Positions 1-11,057 of a stretch of 64,000 bases of DNA are shown one piece after another. How positions within the stretch are numbered: position 1 is the stretch's first letter; every line of letters begins with the position of its first letter. Made by a program: the position numbers and the translations under genes. Source of the DNA: Shinella sp. XGS7 (lineage in GTDB: Bacteria; Pseudomonadota; Gammaproteobacteria; Burkholderiales; Burkholderiaceae_C); assembly GCF_020535565.1 (NCBI RefSeq), contig NZ_CP084758.1, forward strand, positions 3,485,001 through 3,549,000. The letters run 5' to 3'. The notes under the pieces are model-generated. The model was not told the DNA's origin and searched no databases. It saw only the letters and a program-made list of their open reading frames with translations.

Positions 1-1887
<1,887 letters not shown>

Positions 1888-1918
1888 GCGGACTCAGCCT
1901 GGGGCCGCCAGGCCCGCC

Positions 1919-2698
1919 TCAGTGCTGGAGCGCCTGTTGCGGCAGCCACTGCGTGCCGGTGCGGCGCACCAGCTCCTGATAGCTGATGGGCGGGCCGGCG
2001 CGCTCCTCGTCGCGATTGGCCTGCCAGTGCGCCCAGGCCCGCTGGGTCTGGCTGTCGTAGACCAGCTTGAAGAGGTGGCTGGGCACCTGCACGCCATTGA
2101 CGCCGATGCGCGGGGCATCGGCAGCGAAGACCGCACCGGTGATCACGAACACATCGCCACGGGCGCGCTGCACATAGCGGCGCGTGTCCTCCTCGATGCG
2201 CGCCCAGGCGCCCGAGTTGTGGCGCATGGACTGCGGCACCATATTCGCCAGGGAGAAGGACTGGGCCATGGCCTCCTCGCTGCTCATATCGCCCGAGGGC
2301 GCCATATGGCCGCGCGAGTAGCCGGAGCGCTTGTAGTCCTCCAGCTCGGCGCGCTCGCTGCGCGGCAGGCGGGCATCGGCAAAGAAGCGATCGGATTTCT
2401 GGCGACGCAGGCCACCCACCGTGTCGCGGCTAAGGCGCTGGGCTACGAAAAGCGGTGTGCGGGTGTCGCCGCTGTGCAGCACCGCAAAGCTGTCGTAGCA
2501 GAGCTCGCGCAGGCGCGGCCGCGGCGTCAGGGCAGGGGGGCGCTGGCCGGCAAAGAAGCCGGCGCACTGGCTGAACGAGCGCGGCAGACGGCTCACATCG
2601 GGCAGGGCGCTGGCGCGGGCGGGGGCCGTGGCTGCCAGCAAGAGCAGGGCGCCAAGCAGCAGCGCCCGCAGGGGAGGGCGGTCGGAGGAGAAAGACAA
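1919..2698 (-). CDS. secreted DNA/RNA non-specific endonuclease (NUC family)
   Basis: A 259-aa protein with a Sec signal peptide (hydrophobic LLLGALLLLAATAPARASA). The nuclease core follows, with the DRGH-type motif present as SRGHMAPSGDM, then the SLANMVPQ segment holding the metal-binding asparagine region, and ITGAVF as in Serratia-type nucleases. Such enzymes cut single- and double-stranded DNA and RNA using one Mg2+ with the motif histidine as general base. The first motif residue is Ser instead of Asp, a common variation. It is convergent with ligA and stands alone. The predicted location is periplasmic or extracellular. A role in nucleic-acid scavenging is inferred. Confidence 0.88.
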   Translation of the reverse strand: MSFSSDRPPLRALLLGALLLLAATAPARASALPDVSRLPRSFSQCAGFFAGQRPPALTPRPRLRELCYDSFAVLHSGDTRTPLFVAQRLSRDTVGGLRRQKSDRFFADARLPRSERAELEDYKRSGYSRGHMAPSGDMSSEEAMAQSFSLANMVPQSMRHNSGAWARIEEDTRRYVQRARGDVFVITGAVFAADAPRIGVNGVQVPSHLFKLVYDSQTQRAWAHWQANRDEERAGPPISYQELVRRTGTQWLPQQALQH

Positions 2699-2733
2699 AG
2701 ACGAGGGGCGGGACGGAGGGCGGAACGGGGGGA

Positions 2734-2907
2734 TCAGAGGAAGGCGGCGAGGCCGGCTCCCAGACCGCTGAATGCGGCACTGGCGCCCAGCAGGCGCACA
2801 TCGCGTCGTTCATTGCCCAGGCGCCGGGCCTGCCAGCTGGTCCAGGCCAGCGTGACACACAGGACCAGACCCATCAGGGTGGCATTGTCGAAGTCGTGGA
2901 AGTCCAT
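2734..2907 (-). CDS. small putative membrane protein, 57 aa
   Basis: A short minus-strand frame starting MDFHDFDNATLMGLVLC and ending GAGLAAFL. It has two hydrophobic stretches (about residues 10-27 and 39-57) separated by a basic segment (QARRLGNERRDVRLL), which fits a two-helix inner-membrane protein with a cytoplasmic loop. It sits 35 bp upstream of the nuclease gene on the same strand, in an otherwise unexplained gap. No family is recognised. A chance frame in GC-rich DNA is possible, but the amphipathic layout argues for a gene. Confidence 0.42.
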   Translation of the reverse strand: MDFHDFDNATLMGLVLCVTLAWTSWQARRLGNERRDVRLLGASAAFSGLGAGLAAFL

Positions 2908-3027
2908 GGGCGGGGCAGGCAGTAGCGGATCTCAAGTTGACGGGGCCGCATGGTGGCCCAGGCCGATGCCCGGATCAAACAGATATTGCAAACAAGATGT
3001 TTCGAAGATCTCGAAACAAAGGGGCTG

Positions 3028-4140
3028 TCAGTCTGCCGACCGCTCCTTGGAAAGCGTGTTCCCCCCGGGCCGGGCCGGCCAGAGTCCGTGGGGCCGCCAG
3101 CGCATGGTCAGCACCAGGGTCAGGGCGATCAGCAACGGGCGCAGCACGCCGGCATCCAGCCGCCCGTCGCTCCAGCTTTGAAGCGGCCCGGCCACATAGC
3201 GCAGCAGCTCGGGCAGGGCGCTCAGCAGCAGGGCCCCGAGCACCACGCCGGGCAGATGCCCCTGACCGCCCAGCACCACCATGGCCACGATCAGCACCGA
3301 TTCCTGCAGGCTGAAAGCCTCGGGCGAGACAAAGCCCTGCAAGGCGCTGAACAGGCTGCCGGCCACGCCGCCCAGGGCGGCGCCCAGCCCGAAGGCCAGC
3401 AGCTTCATGCGCGCCAGCGGAATGCCCATGGCCGCCGCCGCCAGTTCGTCCTCGCGCATGGCCCGCCAGGCGCGGCCTGTGCGCGAGTGCTGCAGGCGGT
3501 GCGAGGCCAGCAGGGCCAGGGCCACCAGGCCCAGCAGGGCGTAGCAGTAAAGCGTCAGGGAGGCGATCTCCAGGCCCAGGCCGGGCAGCCGCAAGGGGTG
3601 GCCCAGATCCAGGCCGGCCAGTTGTAGCGAGCCCGTGGGGCCTATGCCCCGGGCTCCGTTGGTGAGGTTCAGCGGGGCGCTGAGGTTGATCAGCAGCAGT
3701 CGCAGGATCTCGCCGAAGCCCAGTGTCACCAGGGCCAGGTAGTCGCCGCGCAGGCGCAGGGTCGGGGCGCCCAGCAGCAGGCCCAGCACGGCCGCAAGCA
3801 GGGCGGCCGCGGGCAGTATCAAGCCCCAGGGCGTGCTCAGCCCGGCGGGAGCCAGGGCCTGTATCCAGGCCACATGCTCGCTCAGATGGGTGGAGCTCAG
3901 CCAGGCCGCCAGATAGGCGCCCGTGGCATAGAAGGCCACGAAGCCCAGGTCCAGCAGGCCGGCATAGCCCACCACGATGTTCATGCCCACGGCCAGCAGC
4001 ACATAGATCAGGCAGAGGTCGGCCGTGCGCAGCCAATGCGCGCCCAGGGCCTGCAGGGCCAGGGGCAGGAGCAGCAGGGCCGTGATCACCGTCGCGCTGC
4101 GGCGCCGCGGGCCGGCTTTTTTGGGGGCCAGGTCTTGCAT
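3028..4140 (-). CDS. branched-chain amino acid ABC transporter permease (LivM type)
   Basis: A 370-aa inner-membrane permease with about ten hydrophobic segments. It shows the LivM signatures GMNIVVGYAGLLDLGFVAFYA, LRLRGDYLALVTLGFGEI, LTNGARGIG and the cytoplasmic coupling stretch RAMREDELAAAAMGI. These proteins form half of the membrane channel for leucine/isoleucine/valine or related amides and urea, with LivH as partner and LivG/LivF as ATPases. None of those partners lies next to it: the downstream gene is a small membrane frame and a nuclease, and the upstream gene is a divergent LysR regulator. The substrate is therefore unknown, and partners must be encoded elsewhere or have been lost. 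Confidence 0.88.
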   Translation of the reverse strand: MQDLAPKKAGPRRRSATVITALLLLPLALQALGAHWLRTADLCLIYVLLAVGMNIVVGYAGLLDLGFVAFYATGAYLAAWLSSTHLSEHVAWIQALAPAGLSTPWGLILPAAALLAAVLGLLLGAPTLRLRGDYLALVTLGFGEILRLLLINLSAPLNLTNGARGIGPTGSLQLAGLDLGHPLRLPGLGLEIASLTLYCYALLGLVALALLASHRLQHSRTGRAWRAMREDELAAAAMGIPLARMKLLAFGLGAALGGVAGSLFSALQGFVSPEAFSLQESVLIVAMVVLGGQGHLPGVVLGALLLSALPELLRYVAGPLQSWSDGRLDAGVLRPLLIALTLVLTMRWRPHGLWPARPGGNTLSKERSAD

Positions 4141-4227
4141 GCTGCCAGCCTAGCCAGGGTCATTCCGGCCACAAAGACCTGTTTGGCTGGTTCAGAATGG
4201 AAGAAAGAGATCGAATGGGAGGCGGGC

Positions 4228-5121
4228 ATGGACAGTCTGCAGGGCATGCGGGCCTTTGCGCGCACGGCCGAACTGGGCAGCTTTGTGGCGGCGGGGCGCA
4301 GCCTGGCGCTCAGCGCCTCGGCCGTGGGCAAGGCGGTGGCGCGGCTGGAGGCCGAGCTGGGCGTGCGCCTGATTCAGCGCAGCACGCGGCGCCTGCAGCT
4401 CAGCGCCGAGGGGCAGGCCTTTCTGGGCCGCTGCCGGCAGATTCTCGAGGCCTGGGATGACGCCCAGGCCCAGCTGAGCCAGGTGCGCAGCGAGCCGCGC
4501 GGCCGCCTGCGCATCAGCGCGCCGCGGGTGGCGCATCACTGGCTGGTGCCGCTGCTGCCGGCCTTTGTGGCGCGCTTTCCAGCCGTGGAACTGGATCTGC
4601 TGTTCACCGACCGCCGGGTGGATCTGCTGGAAGAGGAGGTGGACCTGGCCATACGCAGCGGCCTGCCGGGCGATTCGCGCCTGGTCTCGCGCGATCTGGG
4701 CCCATTCCGCCTGCTGCTCTGCGCGGCGCCGGGCTATCTGCGCCGCCATGGCCAGCCGCAGGATCTGCAGGCGCTGGGTCAGCATGCCGCCGTGCGCTTT
4801 CGCCACCCCGATACCGGCAAGCTGCTGGACTGGCCCTGGCACCCGGGCCTTGAGGGGCCTATGTATCCGCGCACCCTGATGGCCTGCAACCAGATGGATG
4901 CGGTGCTTGGCCTGGTGCTGCGCGAGCAGGGCCTGGCCTGCATGCCCGACTTCCTGGTGCGCGAGGCCTTGCAGCAGGGGCGTCTGGTGGAGCTGTTGCC
5001 GGGCGTCTTCGAACCCGGAGGCCTGTTTCGTGCCTATTGGCCCAGCCGCCGCCAGCTGCCGCCCAAGCTGCGCGCCTGGCTGGACCACCTGAAGCAGGCG
5101 CTGGGCCCGACGGCCGGCTGA
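4228..5121 (+). CDS. LysR family transcriptional regulator
   Basis: A 297-aa LysR-type regulator. It has an N-terminal winged helix (MRAFARTAELGSFVAAGRSL ... SASAVGKAVARLEAELG) followed by a periplasmic-binding-protein-like effector domain of the CrgA/AaeR subgroup. The start at 4228 is chosen because GGGAGG lies 6 bases upstream and the protein then begins in the normal way (MDSLQGMRAFA). Longer in-frame extensions upstream run antisense into the permease. It diverges from the LivM-like permease, with 87 bp between the two starts, so that permease is the most likely target. The effector is unknown. Confidence 0.9.
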   Translation: MDSLQGMRAFARTAELGSFVAAGRSLALSASAVGKAVARLEAELGVRLIQRSTRRLQLSAEGQAFLGRCRQILEAWDDAQAQLSQVRSEPRGRLRISAPRVAHHWLVPLLPAFVARFPAVELDLLFTDRRVDLLEEEVDLAIRSGLPGDSRLVSRDLGPFRLLLCAAPGYLRRHGQPQDLQALGQHAAVRFRHPDTGKLLDWPWHPGLEGPMYPRTLMACNQMDAVLGLVLREQGLACMPDFLVREALQQGRLVELLPGVFEPGGLFRAYWPSRRQLPPKLRAWLDHLKQALGPTAG

Positions 5122-5141
5122 GCCGGCGGTCGGGCCCGGCT

Positions 5142-6590
5142 TCAGGCGCGCGGCCGCAGCCAGTCCTGGCAGCTCTGGCGCTGTGCCGGGGCTTCCTGGG
5201 GCAGCTTGGCGCAGAGCTGGGCGCTGCGCTGGCGCAGACGCTGCAAACGGTCCGCCCGGCCCCAGCGCAGCAGGGCCTCGCCGGCGCGCTGCAGGGAACG
5301 GGCGCTGCGGCCGTGGAAGGCGGCGCGATCGCGGGCCGCTTCATCCAGCAGCTGGAGCGCGGTGCGCTCAATGCGCGCCTGGGCGCCCGGGCTCAGCTGG
5401 GTGAGCTCGACCAGATAGCTGGCGCCCCATTGCAGCCGGGTGGCCGGTCCGCGGCTTTTCTCGAAGGCCCGGGCGTGCCAGTCCAGCGACTCCTGCGTGC
5501 GCCCCTGGGCGCGCGCATTGCCGCCCAGATGGCTCATCAGGTAGTAGGCCTCGGGGCTGCGTGCGAGTTCGGCCTTGAGCAGGGCATCGCTGTCGGCCCA
5601 CAGCCCGGCGCGCCCCAGCACATGGGCGCTCCAGTTGATGACGGACTGGCGCTCGTAGGGATCTCGGGTGTCGCGATCCAGCCCGGCCACGAAGGCACGG
5701 GTTTCGGCCAGCAGCGCCTCGGGCAGGCGCGGATGAAGCTCCTGCGCGTCCTGGCCCAGACGGGCCAGCTCCACCCGTCCGAAGAGCGCGCCCAGTCGGT
5801 CCACCCGGGCCAGGCTGGCATCGCTCTGCAGCCCCTGCAGGGCCGGCCCGAAGGCGGCCAGCAGGGTGTCGCGTGCCGCGCCCTCCTGGGGCGCGAGGGC
5901 AGCCGCCAGCCGGGCGGCCCCGAAAGCGAGCAGGTCCAGATGCTCGCGGGCGCGGGGTGGCGAAGCCAGCACGGTCAGCAGCTGGGGGGCGTCGGCCGCG
6001 CCGGCGGGCGGCGTCTGCCCGGGCTGCACCTGCGCGAGGGCCTTGAGCCGCAGGCGCAGCGCCGCTTCCGGCGCGCTGGCCTGGGCGGCCTGGGCCAGGC
6101 GGCCCAGGGTGGCGGCCCGCTCGGCGGGCGGCAGGGTAAGCTCGTCGGCATCCCAGGCGTGGAAGCTCAGCGTGCGCCACTCGTTGGCGCTCAGTGCCTG
6201 GCCGGCGCGAGCCTGGGCCAGCAGGGCGGCTACGCTGCGTCCGCCCGCCAGGCCTTGCTGGAGCAGCTCCACGACCTGGGCCGCGTCCACCTCGCCGGGC
6301 AGGCGCGTCTGCTCCTGGCCGGCGGCATCGAGCAGGACCAGGGTGGGGTAGGCGCGCACCTGGAAGCGCTCGGCCAGGCGCTGGGCGCCGGGCAGATCAC
6401 CGTCCAGATTGACGGCGACCACGGCCCGGGTCTGGGTGATGAAGTCCTGGCGCTTGAAGAGGGTGGCCTTGAGCTGGTTGCAGGGCGGGCACCAGGAGGC
6501 GCCCCAGTAGAGCAGCACGGGCTTGCCCTGCTGGCGCGCCTGGGTCAGGGCGCGCTCGATCACCAACGCCAGCCTCGCCGCCATGGACAT
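5142..6590 (-). CDS. thioredoxin-fold protein with helical-repeat C-terminus
   Basis: A 482-aa protein. Residues 1-125 form a thioredoxin fold with the active-site motif ASWCPPCNQ, a VAVNLDGD strand and the cis-proline stretch YPTLVLLD. The remainder is alanine- and leucine-rich helices resembling TPR-type repeats. It should reduce or exchange disulfides, and the CxxC followed by a helical platform suggests a client-binding role. No signal peptide is present at this start. Upstream in the same frame there is a TAG stop (about 6678-6680) and no credible start. The island of lower GC begins within about 100 bp of the start codon, so loss of an original N-terminus or promoter is possible. Confidence 0.8.
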   Translation of the reverse strand: MSMAARLALVIERALTQARQQGKPVLLYWGASWCPPCNQLKATLFKRQDFITQTRAVVAVNLDGDLPGAQRLAERFQVRAYPTLVLLDAAGQEQTRLPGEVDAAQVVELLQQGLAGGRSVAALLAQARAGQALSANEWRTLSFHAWDADELTLPPAERAATLGRLAQAAQASAPEAALRLRLKALAQVQPGQTPPAGAADAPQLLTVLASPPRAREHLDLLAFGAARLAAALAPQEGAARDTLLAAFGPALQGLQSDASLARVDRLGALFGRVELARLGQDAQELHPRLPEALLAETRAFVAGLDRDTRDPYERQSVINWSAHVLGRAGLWADSDALLKAELARSPEAYYLMSHLGGNARAQGRTQESLDWHARAFEKSRGPATRLQWGASYLVELTQLSPGAQARIERTALQLLDEAARDRAAFHGRSARSLQRAGEALLRWGRADRLQRLRQRSAQLCAKLPQEAPAQRQSCQDWLRPRA

Positions 6591-7472
6591 TGCCGACGCC
6601 CGTGGGGGCCCACCGCTGGCGCCAGTGCTACAGGAACTGGAGCACTCGACGCGCAGGGCGGCAGGGCTCTATGTGCAGATCAGGAGTTTCTCGTCCTGAT
6701 ACGCCTTGCGCTTGTTTTGATCGGTTCGATTTGCAGCGGATATCTCTGACTTGTCGCTGCGACTTTGACCTGCTAACCAGCCCGCCAAAAAAATCAATAA
6801 CTTAGCGAGTCCGACTGGACCGCCTTATATCTGCGTCGCAACTTTGCGCCGGCAACCTCATGCGCGTTCCAAGCTATAGCTGCTAACTGTCCGGGATGGA
6901 TTGGAGAGCATTTTTCCGCTACTGCGATAGTGGCGCTAGCGCCAGGTTTTCTATGCGGCAGCGTATTGCAAACCGTAAATTTGCTTGGCGCTGTCTATAC
7001 GCTTGCTCGCAATTGACTCGATGCCATTGTAAAAATGGTAAAAGTGGCAGAATTTAGCCGGCAATTTGTTTGCGCCTGATGTGCGTGATGTATTCGCACG
7101 AAAGATTTCGGCGCACTGGTGCCGCTTTTGGAGATGCACAACAATCACTTCAACGCTTGCCTAGCGCACAGCATGGCAGCTACAAGCGGCACTACATCCT
7201 GATTCCTTGCCGTGTCGGCCGCTTTGCTCCAGATGGGAAATTAAATCCCCATATTGGCCTGTTCAAATTTAGACGTTGATTGAAAAAATTCACACCCCAA
7301 TAAATCTGCACGCAAATTTAGCGGACTAAATTCCCGGACTTTAGGTTCTGAAAGTTCTTCGCCACTCGAAAAATTCCCGTACTTTACTAAATTGCGACCA
7401 AGTAAAACAATTTACGGTACGGCAGGGGATATTTTAGACAGGGGAGGCGCCAAATAGCCCCTAGTTGCGCAA
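6591..7472. other. gene-poor left flank of the accessory island
   Basis: About 880 bp without a supportable gene. GC falls from the chromosomal level to roughly half, and stop codons are frequent in all frames. It contains an inverted repeat and a pair of near-identical 16-mers (see the repeat entry at 7315-7386), but no integrase, tRNA or recognisable attachment core. It is best read as the decayed edge of a horizontally acquired block, between the thioredoxin-fold gene and the IS21 element. Confidence 0.6.
7315..7386. repeat. inverted repeat plus two 16-bp direct repeats, possible transposon-end or operator array
   Basis: AATTTAG-CGGA-CTAAATT (7315-7332) is a perfect 7-4-7 inverted repeat. 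AAATTCCCGGACTTTA (7328-7343) recurs as AAATTCCCGTACTTTA (7371-7386), 15 of 16 bases matching at 43-bp spacing. Spaced short repeats of this kind are typical of transposase-binding ends or operators. No associated gene remains. Confidence 0.45.
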
Positions 7473-7562
7473 TGTGTTGCGGCCGACCTAAAACTGAGCC
7501 AGGTGTTCAACCTACCCTGCCCGGGTTATCCACAGCGGGCGGGGTGTGCAGGAGTGATCACC

Positions 7563-9074
7563 ATGGACCAGATTGGCTGGATCCGGCGGCTCAAGGGCCG
7601 CGAGGGTAAGAGCGAGCGCGAGATTGCGCGCATGACGGGTCTGTCGCGCAACACGGTGGCCAAGTGGCTGCGTGCGGACGTGCAGCCGCCCAAGTACCGG
7701 CGCCCGGCCGTGAGCTGCAAGCTCACGCCGTTCAAGGAACAACTGGCCCAGGCGCTGCGTGCGGACGCGCGGCGCCCCAAGGCCGAGCGGCGCACCGCCA
7801 GACGGCTGTTCGCCGAGTTGCAGGCGGCAGGCTACGCCGGGGGCTACAGCCGGTTGACCGACTTCATCCGCGCCTGGCGACTGCAGGAGGGGCAGACGGC
7901 GGCCACCGCCTTCGTGCCGTTGTCCTTCGAATGGGGCGAGGCCTTCCAATTCGATTGGAGCGAGGAAGGCTTGGTGATCGGTGGCATCTACTACCGGGTG
8001 CAGCTCGCTCACATGAAGCTGTGCGCCAGCCGCGCCTTCTGGCTGGTGGCCTATCCCAGCCAGGGACACGAGATGCTGTTCGACGCTCACAACCGCTGCT
8101 TCGCTGGGCTGGGCGGCGTGGCCCGGCGCGGCATCTACGACAACATGAAGACGGCGGTGGACCGCGTGCGCAAGGGCAAGGGTCGCGAGGTCAACGCGCG
8201 CTTCCGCGTCATGTGCGCCCACTACCTCTACGACCCGGACTTCTGCAACGTCGCCTCGGGCTGGGAGAAGGGCGTCGTCGAGAAGAACGTGCAGGACAGC
8301 CGCCGCCGCGTGTGGCTGGACGCTGCCCGCCAGCGCTTCGGCAGCTTCACCGAGCTCAACGCCTGGCTGGCCGAGCGCTGCCGTGCGCTGTGGGCCGAAC
8401 TGCGCCACCCCGAGCACAGCGCCTTCAGCGTGGCCGAGATGCTGGAACACGAACGCGCCCACCTGCTGCCCGTGGCCCAACCCTTCGATGGCTACGTCGA
8501 GCGCATGGCGCGCGTGAGCAGCACCTGCTTGGTGAGCGTGGCGCGCAACCGCTACTCCGTGCCCTGCGAGTGGGTCGGGCAGATGGTCAGCACGCGGCTG
8601 TATCCGGGCCAGGTGGTGATCGTGGCCGACGACGGCGTCATGGCCCGACACGAGCGCCTGAGCAACAAGGGCGAGACCCGCTACGACTGGCAGCACTACA
8701 TCCCGCTGGTGCAGCGCAAGCCTGGCGCGCTGAGGAACGGCGCGCCCTTCCAGGACCTGCCTGAGCCGCTGCAGCGCCTGCGACGCGTGCTGCTGCGCGA
8801 GGCCGGCGGCGACCGCGTCATGGCCCAGGTGCTGGCCCTGGTACCGAGCGCCGGTCTGGAAGCTGTCCTCGTGGCCGTGGAGCTGGCCCTGGAAGGTGCG
8901 AGCCCGTCAGGCCGCGTGAGCCTGGAGCATGTGGCTAACGTGCTGGCGCGGCTGAGCGGTGCGGCATCGCCGCAGAGCGCGGCCACGAGCCTGAAGGCGC
9001 GCACACCGCCGCTGGCGGACACGGCGCGCTACGACAGGCTGCGCACCGGCGTGCAGGAGGCTGACCATGCGTGA
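7563..9074 (+). CDS. istA: IS21 family transposase IstA
   Basis: A 503-aa DDE transposase. It has an N-terminal helix-turn-helix ([20 protein letters not shown]) and a retroviral-integrase-type catalytic core with Asp in FQFDWSEEG, Asp in [13 protein letters not shown] and Glu in [12 protein letters not shown]. The start at 7563 has GGAG 8 bases upstream; a longer frame opening at 7503 would begin within the terminal region. It overlaps istB by 8 bp, the usual translational coupling in this family. The frame is intact, so the element may still be active. Confidence 0.92.
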   Translation: MDQIGWIRRLKGREGKSEREIARMTGLSRNTVAKWLRADVQPPKYRRPAVSCKLTPFKEQLAQALRADARRPKAERRTARRLFAELQAAGYAGGYSRLTDFIRAWRLQEGQTAATAFVPLSFEWGEAFQFDWSEEGLVIGGIYYRVQLAHMKLCASRAFWLVAYPSQGHEMLFDAHNRCFAGLGGVARRGIYDNMKTAVDRVRKGKGREVNARFRVMCAHYLYDPDFCNVASGWEKGVVEKNVQDSRRRVWLDAARQRFGSFTELNAWLAERCRALWAELRHPEHSAFSVAEMLEHERAHLLPVAQPFDGYVERMARVSSTCLVSVARNRYSVPCEWVGQMVSTRLYPGQVVIVADDGVMARHERLSNKGETRYDWQHYIPLVQRKPGALRNGAPFQDLPEPLQRLRRVLLREAGGDRVMAQVLALVPSAGLEAVLVAVELALEGASPSGRVSLEHVANVLARLSGAASPQSAATSLKARTPPLADTARYDRLRTGVQEADHA

Positions 9075-9888
9075 CGTGAGCAGCGAACTCAAGGCGCTGC
9101 GGCTGCACGGCATGGCCGGGGCCTGGGCCGATCTACAGACACAGGCCGGCCCCGAGCAGCTGCAGCAGGGGCAATGGCTGATGGAGCATCTGCTGCAGGC
9201 CGAAGGCGTGGACCGGGCATCGCGCTCGGTGAACTACCAGATGCACGCGGCGCGCTTCCCCATCCACCGTGACCTGGCGGGCTTCGACTTCGAGGTCTCG
9301 GCCGTGGACCGGCAACTGGTGACGCAGCTGGCGCGCTGCGAGTTCACCGAGGCCGCACACAACGTGGTGTTGGTGGGCGGGCCGGGCACGGGCAAAACCC
9401 ACCTGGCCACGGCCATCGGCGTGGCGGGGATCGCGCAGCACGGCCGGCGGGTGCGGTTCTACAGCACCGTGGACCTGGTCAACGCGCTGGAGCGCGAGAA
9501 GGCCGAGGGCAAGGCCGGGCGCATCGCGGCCAGCCTGCTGCGGCTGGACCTGCTGATCCTGGACGAGCTGGGCTACCTGCCGTTCAGCCAGGCCGGCGGA
9601 GCCTTGCTCTTCCATCTGCTGTCCAAGCTCTACGAGCACACCAGCGTGATGATCACGACCAACCTGGACTTCGCCGAGTGGAGCGCGGTGTTCGGCGACG
9701 CCAAGATGACCACGGCGCTGCTGGACCGGCTCACCCACCACTGCCACATCGTGGAGACCGGCAACGACTCGATCCGCTACCTGAGGTCAACGGCCCAGGC
9801 CAAGACGCGAGTGCGGGCTCGGGAACAGCAACGGGTTGCCGCTCAGAAACAGGAGGGTGCCGAGGGCGCGATCAAGCCCTCAAACTAA
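9067..9888 (+). CDS. istB: IS21 family helper ATPase IstB
   Basis: A 273-aa AAA+ ATPase related to DnaC. The Walker A motif is [12 protein letters not shown], Walker B is [12 protein letters not shown], and the sensor region is [11 protein letters not shown]. IstB loads on target DNA and delivers it to IstA during transposition. The start codon lies inside the end of istA. The C-terminal tail is rich in Arg, Gln and Lys and ends just before the right terminal repeat. It appears full length for the family. Confidence 0.92.
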   Translation: MRDVSSELKALRLHGMAGAWADLQTQAGPEQLQQGQWLMEHLLQAEGVDRASRSVNYQMHAARFPIHRDLAGFDFEVSAVDRQLVTQLARCEFTEAAHNVVLVGGPGTGKTHLATAIGVAGIAQHGRRVRFYSTVDLVNALEREKAEGKAGRIAASLLRLDLLILDELGYLPFSQAGGALLFHLLSKLYEHTSVMITTNLDFAEWSAVFGDAKMTTALLDRLTHHCHIVETGNDSIRYLRSTAQAKTRVRAREQQRVAAQKQEGAEGAIKPSN

Positions 9889-10223
9889 ACTCATCCACAG
9901 CCCGCAGGCCCGCGCCTGCGGCTTCCATCCCTGGCTCACTATTGGGTCGGTACGGTGGCTCAGATTTGCATCGGCCGGGACACAAACTGACGCCCGCTCC
10001 AGACCCCGCTGAGACCTTGCAGCGGAGGTCATCGAGTGTTACAGCTAGGCGCAAGAAGGCTGATGCCTGAACTTCGCATTCGCAAGCAATGATGCGAGCA
10101 CCCGATCAAAGCAAAGTGGCCATGACGGTGTGAATGCTGGGCGGCAAGCGACGCCTCCAGATCGAATAAGACTGGTATGCGGTATTGCGTCGGAGTTCAA
10201 CGTAAGGATTGGTGGGGAATTGC

Positions 10224-10336
10224 TGTCGCACTTGTGAGTGCGTAAGCGCAGGCGGCGGTCATCTGTCGCAACTTTGGTGCAAGTACGCCATTTGTTGTCG
10301 CGAAACCGACGGTCTTGGGTGGGGAAATGTTGTCGC
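10224..10336 (+). repeat. four spaced TGTCGC repeats
   Basis: TGTCGC occurs at 10224, 10264, 10296 and 10331, each preceded by a T/A/G-rich stretch (GTTGTCGC in the last two). The spacing is 40, 32 and 35 bp and all are in the same orientation. Arrays like this mark the ends of transposons that use TnsB/TniA-type transposases. The matching inverted set was not found, so this may be a single orphan end. Confidence 0.35.
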
Positions 10337-10391
10337 CTTACTCAAGTTGTGCCGACATGACTAAGCTTGCGCGCCATCCTTTGATTGTGAT

Positions 10392-10415
10392 TTTACATAA
10401 TACACATTGTGTAAA
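10392..10415. promoter_or_regulatory. orphan operator-like palindrome
   Basis: TTTACATAA-TACACA-TTGTGTAAA is a 9-6-9 near-perfect inverted repeat whose core TACACATTGTGTA (10401-10413) is perfect. It sits in AT-rich DNA and resembles autoregulatory operators of small toxin-antitoxin modules. No such genes follow it in this window, so it may be a remnant. Its function is inferred. Confidence 0.35.
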
Positions 10416-11057
10416 TATCAAACAGGCCAGAGAGCCATTGCCATCAGTCTGTAAGAACTGCTCAAGGCGACTTACGCGCCACATTGGCCCCACTAACGAA
10501 CCACAACTTCTTACTGACGAAGCTTCAGGCACGACCTCCCAAAAGGAACTACAGCAAGAGTCCTCTGAACCGGACGCCTGGTAGAGGCGCCGCCGCCAGG
10601 TCGTGGCGCGGCGCTGTGCGCAAGTCAACGCCAGAGAATGTGCGCAGCTCAGAGGGGCTTTCCACCAAGTACGCGCAATTTTGCGGATGGTCGGTGGAAA
10701 TCCATAAAAATCAGATACTTACGGCGCTTCTGGGCGCATGGTGAACTGTCAAATAACGGTGGCCTAGGCCCTCAAGCCTTTGGGCTGGGTCTTCGTGCCT
10801 TCTTCAATTCGACGGTACTTGCCGAGACATGCCTGCCTAGCCAACACGGGAAGCTACGGCTGCTCACCGCCTGTTGTACGCGGTCTGCCTAACAGCGCGT
10901 CACGTAAGACTAGGCCAGCCGGCAAAATGGCTGTCCGCCGCGCGGCGCCGCGCCGCCCTACCCTCGACAAGCGCCCCGCAGCAACGTCGGTAGCGGCTAA
11001 GGAAATGGCATGGGTGGCAGGGAAATATCATCAAAAATATGCTGAAGGAGGAGTCCC

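Larger units (their letters stand above)
7473..9984 (+). mobile_element. IS21 family insertion sequence
   Basis: About 2.5 kb holding istA and istB. The termini are imperfect inverted repeats: 7473-7501 and the complement of 9956-9984 both begin TGTGT, share CGGCCGA and end CTGAGCCA, with 23 of 29 positions matching. A second GTGAGCCA-type repeat lies just inside the right end (complement of 9932-9940), as expected for the multiple transposase-binding sites of IS21. No clear target duplication is visible, so the exact outer ends may be off by a few bases, or one flank may have been rearranged. Confidence 0.88.
9985..11057. other. gene-poor island DNA with repeat clusters
   Basis: About 1.07 kb with only low-quality frames (for example 10315-10584 and 10780-11163), which show no domain, no good ribosome site and stop-rich alternatives. 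It holds four spaced TGTCGC repeats (10224-10336) and an operator-like palindrome (10392-10415), both listed separately. It looks like debris of older insertions between the IS21 and IS3 elements. Confidence 0.55.

Noticed and set aside
7473-9984. Target-site duplication for the IS21 element
   Set aside because: The flanks (ending GCGCAA and starting AACTGA) do not match over 4-8 bp, so none is claimed.
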